From Cyclina sinensis (taxonomy: Eukaryota; Mollusca; Bivalvia; Venerida; Veneridae): DNA of 64,000 nucleotides. The stretch lies in NCBI GenBank assembly GCA_012932295.1, contig JAAONU010000010.1:21402047-21466046 (forward strand), written 5' to 3'. Below are positions 35,285-46,912 of the stretch, in pieces; position 1 is the stretch's first letter; each line of letters opens with the position of its first letter. The position numbers were made by a program, and so were the translations under genes. Below the pieces are notes generated by a model that was not told where the DNA came from, did not search any database, and was given only the letters and a program-made list of their open reading frames with translations.

Positions 35285-35585
35285 CAGGAGCCACCATCAT
35301 GGTGTAGTGGTTAATGTTGCTTGCTTGTTATAACTAAACTCTCAATCATTGAAGGTCACAGGTTCAAGCCTCACTATAAACCATATTGACCACTTGTGCG
35401 AGAAAATTGACAATTTCTTATGGAGGATGGGAGTTGAGTCCCTGATTACTTATTGGTCCTTCCCGGGAACGAAAAGATGATATCCAGAAAGGATGGTTCG
35501 GTTAATTCTCCGTAAATTGTCCTTCTGATATGACTCGAATTGTTAGAGGATGTTAGAGGATGTTAAAACTTAACAAAACCAAACA
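35285..35585 (+). mobile_element. tRNA-derived SINE-like repeat
   Basis: An A-box-like GTGTAGTGGTTAATG (about 35311) and a B-box-like GGTTCAAGCC (about 35362) are spaced as in a tRNA-derived Pol III promoter. A non-tRNA body and an A/C-rich 3' end (AACAAAACCAAACAAA) follow. Boundaries are approximate. Confidence 0.6.
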
Positions 35586-37721
35586 AAGCATCACAGGGAC
35601 TTTTCAAGATTTTTTTCATCATGTGTTGAATGGACCATACCCCATCTGTATTCAGACTTGTATTCTTTGAGCAGAAAACCCATTCTCAAGTATGTAATTA
35701 TAGCTGTATATTATCACTGAGACATTTAGGCATTTACCTTTATCATGTAAATAACATAAAAAAAAATGTTTCTCTCTTTGTTGAATGCACCTGCTGTATG
35801 ACTTGGTCATGTGACCAGTTGAATAAAGGCATATACCCGTAGCTTAAAATAAATCACTGCGCCTTATTTTACATAGTAAATTTGAAAGTGATAACATAAT
35901 TTTGCTGTGGTTTGTTATAAGCTCATTTGACACTATCACTTCAGTGTTATTTTATAATTTGTAATCTAAAATCAGTCAGGGTCAGAGGTTACAGGTTTTT
36001 GAATGTCCTATTTCTATACATGTCTTGTATCTATGACACATCCATCTCTTTTTTTCATGTCCCACCCCACTGCCTTTTTTATGCTCTTTCACATGCCTCG
36101 TTTTAGGGACTGAATAAAACAAAACCCACTTATAAATAGAACTTGATGATTTTCTGTGGAAATTCAAAGTTAAATTCCATTCTCCCAATGGATTAATATA
36201 ATTTAGAATACTTTTCCTGATTTCCATTTTTTTTTTTAAATTTATTCTTCTTATATTTAGTAAAATCATTCCCATCAGATTTTTCTCCATGCCTGATTCG
36301 ATAAACTTTCTTACCCATCCCACTCCCTAAAAAAATTTTGTGTACACCCATCACTATCAAAGCATGATTTTAGATTAGAGTTTTGTCGACAGTACAATGT
36401 ATTTTTGTGTCTGCAGCTTTAACTGTTAACCATTACTATGCTAAATATCTAAAATGGACTTGTTCCTTTTTCAATTTGGACAGATCCATTAATTGTTTAT
36501 AGGAGTGCTCATTGAAATTTCCTGACTGAATTATGTGCTCCGAGGCTGATCGTGGTCTGCACTGGTCGCAGAGGGTTAAGGACTGGGGTACTGAGTAACG
36601 TTAATTCAGAATTCACATTTCATTTAAGTTCTCAAAATCTCACTGAACAGGTTTAAGTTGAGTTTAAATCATAATTTTTGAGATAATGATTGTATATGTG
36701 TATTATCTGGAGTCAGAATTTGTTTAGGATAAATATTCTGGACTTATATTGCTTTTTTATAGGTCTGCAGTTCAATAGATGAAAAAATTTATGGTTGTAC
36801 ACCTTTAAGAAAAGGAGACGTGAACCAAAATAATTTTGATGGTAAAAGATGAAATTTTATCTCATCTTGTAACAGGTTTTATTTGACATGCTTGAATGCC
36901 TCTTTGATATTTAGACAGTATGGGTTGGATACACTGCCAAGAAAAAGTTTGCAAGCTTCAGTAATAACTGGCTTATATTATAATATGTGGAAAAGCTGAT
37001 TACATTTATACTGAAGAATTAATTATTTCTCTTAAAATATAAACATGATGCTATTTAGCATTGGCAGTAGCCAAAGAAGCCACTGACTACTAAATTAAAA
37101 AAATTTTTTTTTTTTAAATGACACCTAACATATTTGCCCAGTCAAGCATCAATGGCACTTCGTGAGGAGGGTGCTAATGTAAAGTCGAGTGTTTGGTTAC
37201 AGAGTACAAGAAGCAAGAAATCTGTATGTACCATAACAAAACAGAAAAGAAACAATGAATTTCCTACTGATGAAATGGTTGCTTGTTCAGTTGCAGGTCT
37301 AAAACACATTGGGGCATTTATAGGAGCTTGGGTGCTAGATGGGGCAAATATGGTATTTTCATAATTTTTGGTAAAATTTTTTGAAGACGACATATAATAT
37401 ACTTTAAAAAATATTGAAAATTAACTCCTAATTTTTATTTCCAAGTGCCAACTGCGATTTGTTTAACTTGTTCTATAATTATGATAATTATCATGGTGCT
37501 AAAATCTTTTTAAAAGTTCATCATAATTTTCAAATGATTTTTTAGAAAAGAAATCAAACAGGAAAAAAATCGCAGTGAACTGATTACAGAAAAGACTTGA
37601 TGATAAGACTACCTTAATTGTTTCAAATCAAGCCAAAATTAGCAACTTGAAAGAATCAAAGTAAATGAGATCCATAGTTATGACTATTTTATTAGTAAAG
37701 CTATTTTTAGTTTATACGAAA

Positions 37722-37925
37722 TTTATTTTAGTTCGATTGTATAGGAAGCTTTCAGCTTATTGACACACTCTCGAATCTGTTCCTGGAACTAACCAGTACT
37801 AACCAATGAGTGTAAAGTTTCTTGCTCAAGGAAACAACGGCTTGCCCCTGACTGGGTTTGAACCCGTGCGGCTAGCAATCCTTTGACTGCTAGTGCGACG
37901 CGTTAACCACTCGGCCACACCGCCA
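37722..37925 (-). mobile_element. tRNA-Ser/Leu-type SINE
   Basis: On the minus strand it starts GGCGGTGTGGCCGAGTGGTT (A box inside) with B box GGGTTCAAACCC, then a shared body (CCTTGAGCAAGAAACTTTAC, GGTTAGTTCCAGGAAC). It ends ACTAAAATAAATTT. A second copy, in the opposite orientation, is at 44981-45187. The tRNA head has a long variable arm as in Ser/Leu tRNAs. Confidence 0.85.
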
Positions 37926-38174
37926 CTCAATAGCTCAATAAACAAAGCTATTTTTGACATGTCTTAAAAGTATACTTTTCTTGTGTAGCCATGAGAAGAT
38001 TTTTACATTATTTAGATAGAAAATTATATGTGTTGCGACGTATTTTTGTAGCATAGTATACCAGTGTTGTGTTCGCGTGCTTGACACACTTGATTCATGT
38101 GCCATGTTACAGCATATATGTATAATATGGAGTCATGTAAGATTTGATATTATGATGTTTTCAAAAGTTCTTAA

Positions 38175-38626
38175 AGCGACTGACTCACAGAATTCAGTTC
38201 AATTTATTTTCTTTCCAATTAAAGAGATGTTCATATACTGTGGAAAAAAAAAACAACACATAATTTTATGCTTCTATAGTGTATGAGAACTGAAGAAAAA
38301 GGAATATGATTTTAACATGATCCAAACCCCTTGCCCTTCCTGCCAGTAAAATTAGGAGTAGCGACCTAGACGACTGAGCCACTGTGGAATGTTCTTTACA
38401 AATGGCAAAGTTAACAATATAAACAAAATACCTACCCTGTGACAAATGGGGTACATGTTTTACCGATAAAAGTGTGAAAAACTTTATATTATTATGTTTT
38501 TCTGTAACAAAAATTGAGACAGTAACTTAGTTTAGATAATGTTCTTCACAACTACAACCAGAATTTTCACATATATAAACAATTTCTTTTTTTATTCGTC
38601 ATTGACCCATCTGTTAGTCAGTTACT
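38175..38626. mobile_element. MITE family A, full copy with tRNA-like core
   Basis: TIR AGCGACTGACTCACAGA starts right after TTAA (38171-38174). The right end is CTGTTAGTCAGTTACT followed by AAAG, so the right TTAA is mutated. The core holds a degraded minus-strand tRNA-like segment (ATCCAAACCCCTTGCCC to GACTGAGCCACTGTGG, about 38321-38387). The hairpin TACCCTGTGACAAATGGGGTA then follows. Same design as the 46143-46570 copy. Confidence 0.85.
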
Positions 38627-39104
38627 AAAGAAGTCATGTTTGTGTATTGATTTGGCAGAATTCACATAGATATATATTGTAAAGTATTTCTATAGTTACT
38701 CACGTCAACCTTGGCTGCCCTCAGTTTTCCTATTGTATGCATTTTATCTCAGAATTTAAATTTTTCCTCCAAGGCCCGAATCAGGTAAATATTTTGCTCA
38801 AGTTTTCTTTGTTGTTGACCAGTTGAAGCATCTGATCAAATTTTTTCTTCAAATTCCGAAGTCCTTCAGTTCTCTGTAATCATTTCATAATTTGAAGCTT
38901 CCATTGCAATTGCCCATGATTCGTTGTTTGACTGTTGTGAAATAAAAAACAAAAACTTAGAACGGGTTTGCATTACATTTTCAGATCATTTTGGCAGGCT
39001 TGTGTGTATTCATCTTATTTTGGAAACGGCTGAAGATATTTGTAAGTATAGCATTAAAATGTTCTTCCATTGTATTACAATTTTTCTTTGTATAAGAGAC
39101 CTGT

Positions 39105-39215
39105 CTCCTCGGTCAAGTAGTTATGTATGCAGACTTGTAATCCATAACCGTCTTAGTGATGTAGGAGCATGGGTTCCAGGCTCACTTCCAGCCATGACCA
39201 CTTATTGGTCCAATT
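39105..39215 (+). mobile_element. Degraded tRNA-derived SINE head
   Basis: CTCGGTCAAGTAGTTATG (A-box-like) and GGGTTCCAGGCTC (B-box-like) lie about 55 bp apart. It is related in style to the repeat at 35285 and those at 42892 and 43160. Confidence 0.45.
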
Positions 39216-40596
39216 ATATTTAGATGTAGAATGTGGACTTGATGATACTTTTGTTCTTGGACAAATCAGCATAATACATCGTGGCATTTGCCAATAAATA
39301 TAAAACATACAAAAATAAAAAATATTAACGTTAAACGTTAAATATGCATGGTTATACATCTTCCTATGAAGCACTAGACCATTTATATTAGAAAGTTGAC
39401 TTACAAAGAATAAGGAGTCTGGGTCTACAATTATTGCTATAAGAAACTAAATTTACTTAAAATGATAATGCTGATGGGTGTTGTAAGTTTATTGGGTCAT
39501 TTTTTATCATAGTATAATATCGATAGTCTCATTTTCTTTTCGAGAGAAAACTGATCAAACTTCCTGACCTGAATTGAAGATTGACTTCGTTGTAATTTTT
39601 GTGGACAAAAGGTTAAAATCAGTTCACCGAAAAGAGACCTAGATTTGTCACACTTGTGTGGTTTCGATTGGTTGCCATGGAGACCAATTGAGCCTTTAAA
39701 AGATTCAATTAAAAATCCTCTTAAAAACTGTTATTTAGAGGGAAGATTAATACACTGTTCTTGTAAAACTTTCTTTTTGTGGGCTGGAGAAAAAGTGTCA
39801 TATGACATTAAAGGGGCAGACCCTAATATTTAGCGATGATGTCATGTACTTTTTGGGTATTGATTCGTTTGATTTCATTATAATGTTCATTCATGTTTTA
39901 GCGGACAAAATGCTCTTAATTTTGGGGTCTGTCTCTTTATGTCAAAAGCATATTGTTACTGAGGTTGACATGTTAGAGTGTTATTTACTCTTGGTTATAT
40001 CAAAAATACGACACTGCTTAATATAAGGATGCTGGCGACGTGGTCTATGATATAATTAAATATATTAAACTGAATTCAAACTTCAAGTCCCATTGAGTAT
40101 GGCCAAAAATCTTTTACGATTGAACAAGTCACAAATTAGATAGAATTTGTTCTCAACTTTGCTGGAAGGTGTATTGTCATTCATGTATCTTTTAAGAAGA
40201 GAAAGAAATCTCAGTAAACTCAAATTTCCATGATTTCTGAACCTAACATTTAATGTGTTTTCAGCATTTAAATACCTTGTTTGTTATGCATCTTCATCTT
40301 TTTGAACACGTAATTACTATAGAGTAAGGGAGACAATTGAAATTTAAGTTTGTAAGATTACTTTCCCTTAGGCCCACACCCTCTAATAGTATATATTAGA
40401 AAAATTTCATTGCAGCAGACAGAGATTAAAAGAGATTAAAATAGTAGTAGTTCTAAATAAAATTCTAGGTTAGTTCATTATCTTGTTTGAATATCATCAA
40501 TAGAATTTTTATTGTTTCAACCACAATGTATATAAAGCTACTGAAAGCACACGAGGTGTAATGAATGTTTGTTGTAGACATTAAATGTTATTTCAG

Positions 40597-40786
40597 GTTT
40601 TTCTATCAGTGATAGTTTGTGTAGCCACAGGGTTTTTATGCGGGATCACAGCCGTTCTAACATGTACACATGTGCTTCAGCCGTTACAAACATTCCAAAC
40701 CTGCCGTTACTACTTGTCACAGAAACTATGTCAGTGTTTTTCACCGTACCATAGGGATATGCTAAGTCTGGAATACTCCGAGACAG
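40597..40786 (+). CDS. Multi-span membrane protein, exon 2: TM and Cys loop
   Basis: Acceptor TTATTTCAG| at 40595-40596; starts in phase 0 and ends in phase 1 at GAGACAG|GTTTGT. It encodes a hydrophobic helix at about residues 83-106 (VFLSVIVCVATGFLCGITAV) followed by a loop with QTCRYYLSQKLCQCFSP. The Cys-rich segment after a TM, with C-x(8)-C-x-C, resembles the large extracellular loop of sarcospan-type tetraspan proteins. With the N-terminus inside and only one helix in exon 1, this loop would face the cytosol, which argues for an unseen TM exon upstream. Confidence 0.8.
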
Positions 40787-43700
40787 GTTTGTGTGAGATC
40801 TTCTAGCGAAATACATTTAAATTTACTCATGATATTCTGCCTATGCATTTAATTGGCTAATTTTCTTAAAATGAACAAATATTGACTACCGAAAGAAGAA
40901 TATGTATTAAATAAATGTTCCCTTAAGGCTTATGTCAACAAAGTAAGTGTGCATTTAAGATATATACATGTAGCAGCTTTCCACCCAAAAATGGTACAAT
41001 AATTATTATAGTGCATTCAGCCAGACAGATGTACACACCTTGACGTTGGGAAATAATTTAATACATGCACCATTCATACTTTGATCATTTTGTAGGAAGA
41101 AATTAGGTACTCGAAACATTAGCATATGCCTCTTTATAAGTTGCTGACAGTCTGACTCTAAGTAGACAGTCTTCAAAACAAAAGGATGCATAATAGAATA
41201 CACAATAAATAAACATAAACAAGGATTCGAACTCCGATGTTAGCGCATCGAAGGCCAACACTGTAACCACTGAGCCAGAGAATGGATTTCCTGATGCAGT
41301 TGTCAGAGGTTGTATTTATACAATTCTAGGAAGGTATGCACGAGACCCTAACAACAGAAAGGTGAAAATGACTTACTTGCTATTTAATCAAGAAGCAGTT
41401 TTCCCTTAAATTCCTCGACTTGCTATCTTAGCCAAGAGTTGCATCTTACTGTCTGATTCTGACCCAGTGAGCATGATATTAAAAAAAAAAACAGAAAAAA
41501 AAACACTTTTAGAATAAATCTTTATTTGTTTAGAAGTATGCATCTGAAATGAAGCTGCACAGACAACCCTTTAGACTTATTTGGCTGTCAGGTGGAAGAA
41601 TGCTCTTTATTTGGCTGTCAGGTGGAAGAATGCTCGATCTTATAAGCATTTTATTTGTCTGAAAACACACCAGAGTTGAGCATATCTATTTTATTATCTT
41701 AGGGCAAGGTCACAGGTTTGAAGTCTGTCAGTGGTATGAAGGAAGTTTCAGACATTGAAAAATATTTGTTGAACAGGCAATATTAAACACTTTTCTCATT
41801 GAATTGATCAATTGTAATGTGTTAATATTATGTGTGTTTATTCAAATCACTCTTAATATGCTAACAAGGAATACTGAATGCATAAAAAGAAAATAGGTCT
41901 CTTCTCGTAAAGTTTGGCACTGTATTTCTTCCGCATTTACTGCCCACTGGCAGTCTTTCAGTCTGATTAGAACTCCATGTGTTAGCAGAAAAAAAAACAT
42001 AAAGTGGTATATTTTCTTTTGTCAAATTCAATTTTTAAAGGTATTTTAAAGTTTCCCTGTTGGTGTTTTTACAAACTCCCTTTGAAATTGGAAAGATGCA
42101 TTGCAGCAGAATAAATAAACTTTAGTGGGATTTGAACTTATGTGTGCTAAAGCATCTAAAATCAGTGCTCTAGATGACTGAGTCATTGAATTGATTCCCT
42201 GACACAGGCGTTGCTACAGTAATGTCAGAGGTTAGATTTATACCAACACAGGTAGATGTGCACTTGACCATAACATTGTGAACACTGAAATTCTCAATTT
42301 TTTATACTTTTCTCCCCTTGATTAAAATACCTGTTGGAGTTCTGGCCCCTTGTTTCTATCTGCACACACTTCCTCTACCTTCATTGATTGTTTACAACAT
42401 CTTGTATACTATCACCTTCTACTGAATTATTTACAACAATCATGTCTCATTCACAGATGGTGCAGTACTGTTTTCAATATATATTACCGTATTTACCCCA
42501 CATCTTGCACTACTTAGAAATCATTTGAAACTGGTAGCATATAAGCACAGATTTTATGTAGAGTATTTCAAGGTGTGAATGCTGAAAATGTTCTAAGTGT
42601 TTTAAAATAAAAAATGCAGATAGTACTTCTTTGTGTTCACCCTTTAATCTCATAAAAAAAGGATCTAAGTAAGTTCGATCAGGACTGTGTATGACCTTAT
42701 GCAGATAGTGAAGCAAAAAGAGTAAATTTATCTAAATCCAACCTCAGGGATTTTGAAGGTCTTTGATAATTAAGGTCTTTTGTAACATGCATTGATACCT
42801 TTAACCACTTAATGTACCATAACCAATATGTAAATGGCCACACATTTCTTTTAATTCTGTGATGTTTGTACTGGTAAAATACCAGTGTTTCCCAGACAGC
42901 CTCTGTAGTCTACACTGGTCTCTGTGGTCAAGTGGTGAAAGTCCCTCACTACATATCTCTTACCTCTCACTGATGGATGGTCATTGGTTTGAGCCCCACT
43001 GCCGACCATTTTCATGTATGTGAGAGAGCTGGCAGTTTTTGTAACAGAGAATGGGATTTTAGTACTGGTCTGTTGGAGCAACAGTGGTCAGTTAAACTGC
43101 CCACCTTGTATGACTTTGACTGTTAAAAGGCGTTACAAGTTTGTTCAGTTAAGCTAAACTCAACTGATTCTGTGGTCTAGAGGTTTAGATTGCTGTTTCG
43201 TAATTCATCAAACCTCTCATTTGACGGTAATGGCTTGAGCCTACTAACTATGATGTGGACATGAGAAAGTTAGGGAAAGGGTCTAGTGATGACCTTTCTC
43301 AGGAATGCTGGCTGAGAATCTTTCCCCTGATTGCTGTGACTGTTAAGAGGGGGTTTACCTCATGCAGAAGTACTTTACAGCAGTGGTGACAAGTAGTTTT
43401 GCAATCAACATCACTTCTGTCAAAATCCAGTAGCTGTTGATTAATGTATGCCATAGGTTTAATTGGAATATTTGTGTCAAGTGGTAGTCGACAGTTAGCA
43501 TGTCATATACTATTTTGGCATAAATGTTGCAAGTAAAGCAACCATGAACTGTAAATTACGTGTGATGTTTAAATTAGTAACCATGTTTAAAAGTGATCTC
43601 CACATGCCTGTATATGGATGGGACATGTACCTCAGAAACATTTACTTTTGGGATTCAAATCATTTCAGTAAGAAATAAAAAAAATCTTACACTTCTCTTA

Positions 43701-44669
43701 AAATTGGAGAAGTGCATTTTAACAAACACAAGAAATAGACAAAATTATAGGTTATCCCAAGAACAGGGTAGTGAAGTCGTAGACTACATACGGTAATTGA
43801 TTTGTTAAGAACATCTATTGGATTAACTACCTGCATTTTTATTGTTGTTTGATGAAGTCTTACTTGTTTTCCCCTGATTGTAGAGCTTAATAAGAGAAAT
43901 ACTATAATGGAAATATTACCATAAACTTGCCCTAAAGGTATGGAAGAGTAACCTTTATTTTTCGGGTGATACATTTTCAAGGGATGAATGTGTATAAATG
44001 CCATCAGCTTTTTTGTCATGTAGCACATAGAGATCTTTTCTGTATTCACCTAAGGGATTATTGTTAAAACAAAACAAAAAATTACAAAACAAGGTTTAAT
44101 AAAAAATTGATTTAAAGGCAGATTGAGGGGTTGGCGCAGGCCTGCCTAAGTCAAACTGAATTATGAAAGCACTTCGTCCAGTCTTGCGTACAACCCTTGA
44201 TAAAGAATTTCAAGTAAAATACAGTTGATACTAATTGTCAGAATTGTTAAAGAAGGATATTTTAAGGTACAGTGAAAATATTCTGTGCTAGAAATAAAAG
44301 TTTTGATACAACAAAAAAAGACATTTCTACTGAAAAATGTGATCAGGTCTTTGGCTGAGGTGAGGATATTATTATTGTGGTATGTGATTGTTGCTTATGA
44401 AGTGGTAACAAAAAGTTTAATAGAAAACAGTAAATATGGGATTGATTGTTCTGCCACTTGGATCCTAAATTCATCTTGTCAGATAGGAGGAGGCATTTAC
44501 AATCAGAAATAAAATGGCTTGGTTTCACTTGCTCTGAATTCAACTTAGGAGAAAGGAGATATATGTCTGCAGCTCCCATGATGGTACGAAACATTCATGG
44601 GGGAATTTAACGTAGGAGTACTTGTTTTAGAAAAAAGTAAAAAAATAGTTTTCTTGTTTGTATTTTCAG
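40787..44669 (+). other. Intron with several tRNA-like repeat heads
   Basis: tRNA-like segments: minus strand 41216-41285 (complement gives CTGGCTCAGTGGTTACAG and GGAGTTCGAATCC, clean A and B boxes); minus strand about 42120-42190 (degraded); + strand 42892-43020 (TGTGGTCAAGTGGTGAAAG, TTGGTTTGAGCCCC); + strand 43160-43350 (TGTGGTCTAGAGGTTTAG, ATGGCTTGAGCC). A 30-bp direct duplication (TTGGCTGTCAGGTGGAAGAA) sits at 41581-41636. No exon was supported. Confidence 0.55.
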
Positions 44670-44848
44670 AATACACAAAATACGACTTTGAGGATGTATT
44701 GAGTTGTGAAGCAGTGGAACACACATTACCAAGGTTACTGTATACGCTTGTTGCTGTGTACGGATTGGTCTTTCTCTTGTGTATAGGCTCGGCGATACTG
44801 GCACTCCTTGTTTTAAGAGCGGAAAGAATCAAACAGAGATTTTTAGGG
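44670..44848 (+). CDS. Multi-span membrane protein, exon 3: last TM
   Basis: Acceptor TGTATTTTCAG| (44668-44669). The first codon is completed with G from exon 2 (GAA, Glu146). The exon encodes YTKYDFEDVLSCEAVEHTLP, then a helix at about residues 168-194 (LLYTLVAVYGLVFLLCIGSA and onward), then basic RAERIKQRF. It ends in phase 0 at TTAGGG|GTTTGT. The Cys in VLSCE may pair with loop Cys in exon 2, as in sarcospan-like loops. The basic residues after the helix predict that the tail is cytosolic. Confidence 0.8.
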
Positions 44849-44980
44849 GTTTGTACAAGTTTCTTAATTTTTATCTTGTAATTTAACCCTAAAAAATTAT
44901 AAAGATATGTAAGTTACGATTTACATATACATTAATGCCCCGCTAATAAGACCAATGAAAAGAGTGGTCTGTATAATGTA

Positions 44981-45187
44981 TTTGTGGCCGATTGATTAAC
45001 ACGTCGGACTAGTAGTCAATGGATTGCTAGCCGCATGGGTTCAAACCCAGTTAGGGGCAAGCCGTTGTTTCCTTGAGCAAGAAACTTTACACTCGTTGCT
45101 TAGTACTGGTTAGTTCCAGGAACGGATTTGAGAGTGTGTCTATAAGCTAAAAGCTTCCCACACAATCAAACTAAAATAAATTTGGTA
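44981..45187 (+). mobile_element. tRNA-Ser/Leu-type SINE, second copy
   Basis: Starts TGTGGCCGATTGATTAACAC, has B box GGGTTCAAACCC (about 45038), then CCTTGAGCAAGAAACTTTAC and ACTAAAATAAATTTGGTATA. It matches the 37722-37925 copy in inverse orientation; the A box has one change. Confidence 0.85.
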
Positions 45188-46142
45188 TATAGACAGTGCA
45201 TTTGTCTGAACAGTAGATGATAGTTATTATAGAACATAGACCTCTCTTCCTTCAGAATGCTGAATTTGTTGTGGTTTTGACATAATCAAAGTTTAAAACA
45301 CTAAAGCTTTTTGTCAGTTAAACCTGGATTGTTTTGGAAACTATTCCTACTGGATTCGCAATTTTCACAGCATTTTTATAAGTTTGGGAAATTTTTCTGC
45401 AGAATTCACAAAAAAATCAGCCATATTGCTTTATACATTTGAATACTTTTTCAGTGATTTCAGAGTATAACAAAATAATTCATACTTGTAACGCTTTTTA
45501 TGTAAGAATATTTATCAACAAGTGAAATTTGTCAACTAGCTGTGTATTTTTGTGCATGTTTATCCAATACAAGTAAGAGTTACAGCCCTTATTTCAGTGA
45601 AAGTCGCCAAATTATATTTTAGACTCCCATTCACAAATGCAGTAACTTAAGAATATTTATCAGCATGTGAAATAATTCACCTCTGTATACTGTTGCAAAT
45701 AGATCCAGTATTAGCAGAGTTATGGCTCCTGTTTGAGTGAAAATTGATTTTCTTTACTAGTTTTCTGTCATTAATAATAATCTTTGGTCTTTCACCTACA
45801 GGAAATTCTAATGATTAAATGATATGTTGACTAAAATCAATTTTTAGCTTGTCTGTTTTGAAGAAAAAGTCGAGCTATTATGTTTGCTGCATTGTAGTTG
45901 TCATGCAAAAACTTTATTGTAGCCCATTATTTAACTGGAACGTCAGAGGTATATAGACCTCATTCAGGAGTAGTGCACAAGAACCATAACTATGGCCCCG
46001 ATTGTTGACATGTAAAACACATGAGCGTTTGCGCCATACCGCAGAGCTCTTGTTTCATATTCCTGTGACTTAAGTTCTCAAGAAAACACACAAAAAAAAA
46101 CCACACCTATATTTTCTCACAGGATGAAAACAAATTTCTTGA

Positions 46143-46570
46143 AGCGACTGACTCACAAAATTTTGCTGAAATTTTTTATTCTTTCAAATTTAAGAGGATT
46201 TAATATACTATGGAAAAAATATAATATTATGCTTCTATACACCATGAAAATTGAAAAAAAAAGTTTTCACTTAACCAGGATTCGAACCCACGACCTTTCG
46301 GTCAGTAAAATACAGAGCGACGACTTAGTCCACTGAGCCACGGCATCTCATTAGATTGCCTCAAAATTAATGTTATAACTATAGTATTTACCCCGTGACT
46401 AACGGGGTAAATTATTTACTGATAAAAGTGTGTAAAACTTTATGTTTTGATGTTTTTTTGTAACAAAAACTGAGTCAGTTACTTAGTTTAAATATGTTCT
46501 TCACGATTACAGCAAGAATTTCAAGAAGTATAAACATTTTCTTTTTATCATCGTTTGTGAGTCAGTCGCT
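46143..46570. mobile_element. MITE family A, copy with intact tRNA-like Pol III boxes
   Basis: TIRs AGCGACTGACTCACAAA and TTTGTGAGTCAGTCGCT (46554-46570), with TTAA on the right (46571-46574) and mutated TTGA on the left (46139-46142). The minus strand at about 46345-46272 reads CGTGGCTCAGTGGACTAAG (A box) and GTGGGTTCGAATCCTGG (perfect B box), about 50 nt apart, with an anticodon-arm-like stem ACCGAAAGGT. The hairpin ACCCCGTGACTAACGGGGT is at 46389-46407. It is in the intron before the tail exon. Confidence 0.9.
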
Positions 46571-46724
46571 TTAAATACACAGTCATGTTCTCTGGTGTAT
46601 TTTTCTAACATGTATAATTTCTATGCAACAACTGTATATTTTATTTTTTAAAAAAAAAACAGCCTATTTTAATGCTGTGGCTTTGATGATAATACTTATT
46701 TCAAAATTATTTATATTTGTAGTA

Positions 46725-46885
46725 TTAAAACCTATACATGTAATATTGAAACATAAACTCAACCTATACATGTATTCAAACCCATACATGTAGTATTAAA
46801 ACCTACACATGTAGTATTGAAACATATAATTGTATTATTAAAACCTATACATGTTTCATAAGAACATGTACCTGTAGTATAAACC
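46725..46885. repeat. Irregular tandem repeat (CCTATACATGTAGTATTRAAA)
   Basis: About seven imperfect units built on ACCTATACATGTAGTATT and AAACATA variants, just upstream of the tail-exon acceptor. Confidence 0.8.
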
Positions 46886-46912
46886 AATATTTTTTCTTCT
46901 TTTTTTCCCCAG

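Larger units (their letters stand above)
28033..40596 (+). other. 12.5-kb intron of the multi-span membrane gene
   Basis: AT-rich intron holding MITEs (29919-30346, 32663-32915, 38175-38626), tRNA-derived SINEs (35285-35585, 37722-37925, 39105-39215), a bivalve-type repeat near 29415-29560 with the hairpin GCCATGCCGGGGGCATGGC, and G-rich DNA at 31471-31491. A stretch of 50 open codons after an acceptor-like AG at 28166 and a 79-nt exon-like segment at 36763-36841 were considered and not accepted. No exon for a missing TM helix was found by eye. Confidence 0.6.
44849..46912 (+). other. Intron between last TM exon and tail exon
   Basis: Holds the SINE at 44981-45187, the family A MITE at 46143-46570 and a short repeat run at 46725-46885, plus bivalve-type dispersed sequence near 45850-46060 (TTTTGAAGAAAAAGTCGAGC). 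No exon was supported. Confidence 0.55.

Noticed and set aside
36763..36841. An exon-like 79-nt open segment (reads VCSSIDEKIYGCTPLRKGDV) in the large intron of the multi-span gene
   Set aside because: It would leave phase 1 before an exon that must begin in phase 0, and it has no hydrophobic helix; probably chance.
37134..37364. 76-codon frame (..VACSVAGLKHIGAFIGAWV..) considered as the missing TM exon
   Set aside because: The hydrophobic part is short, the splice phase does not fit, and the opposite strand is equally open.
46272..46345. A tRNA gene on the minus strand
   Set aside because: A and B boxes are good, but it lies inside MITE family A with degraded relatives, and acceptor-stem pairing is not convincing; treated as a tRNA-derived core.
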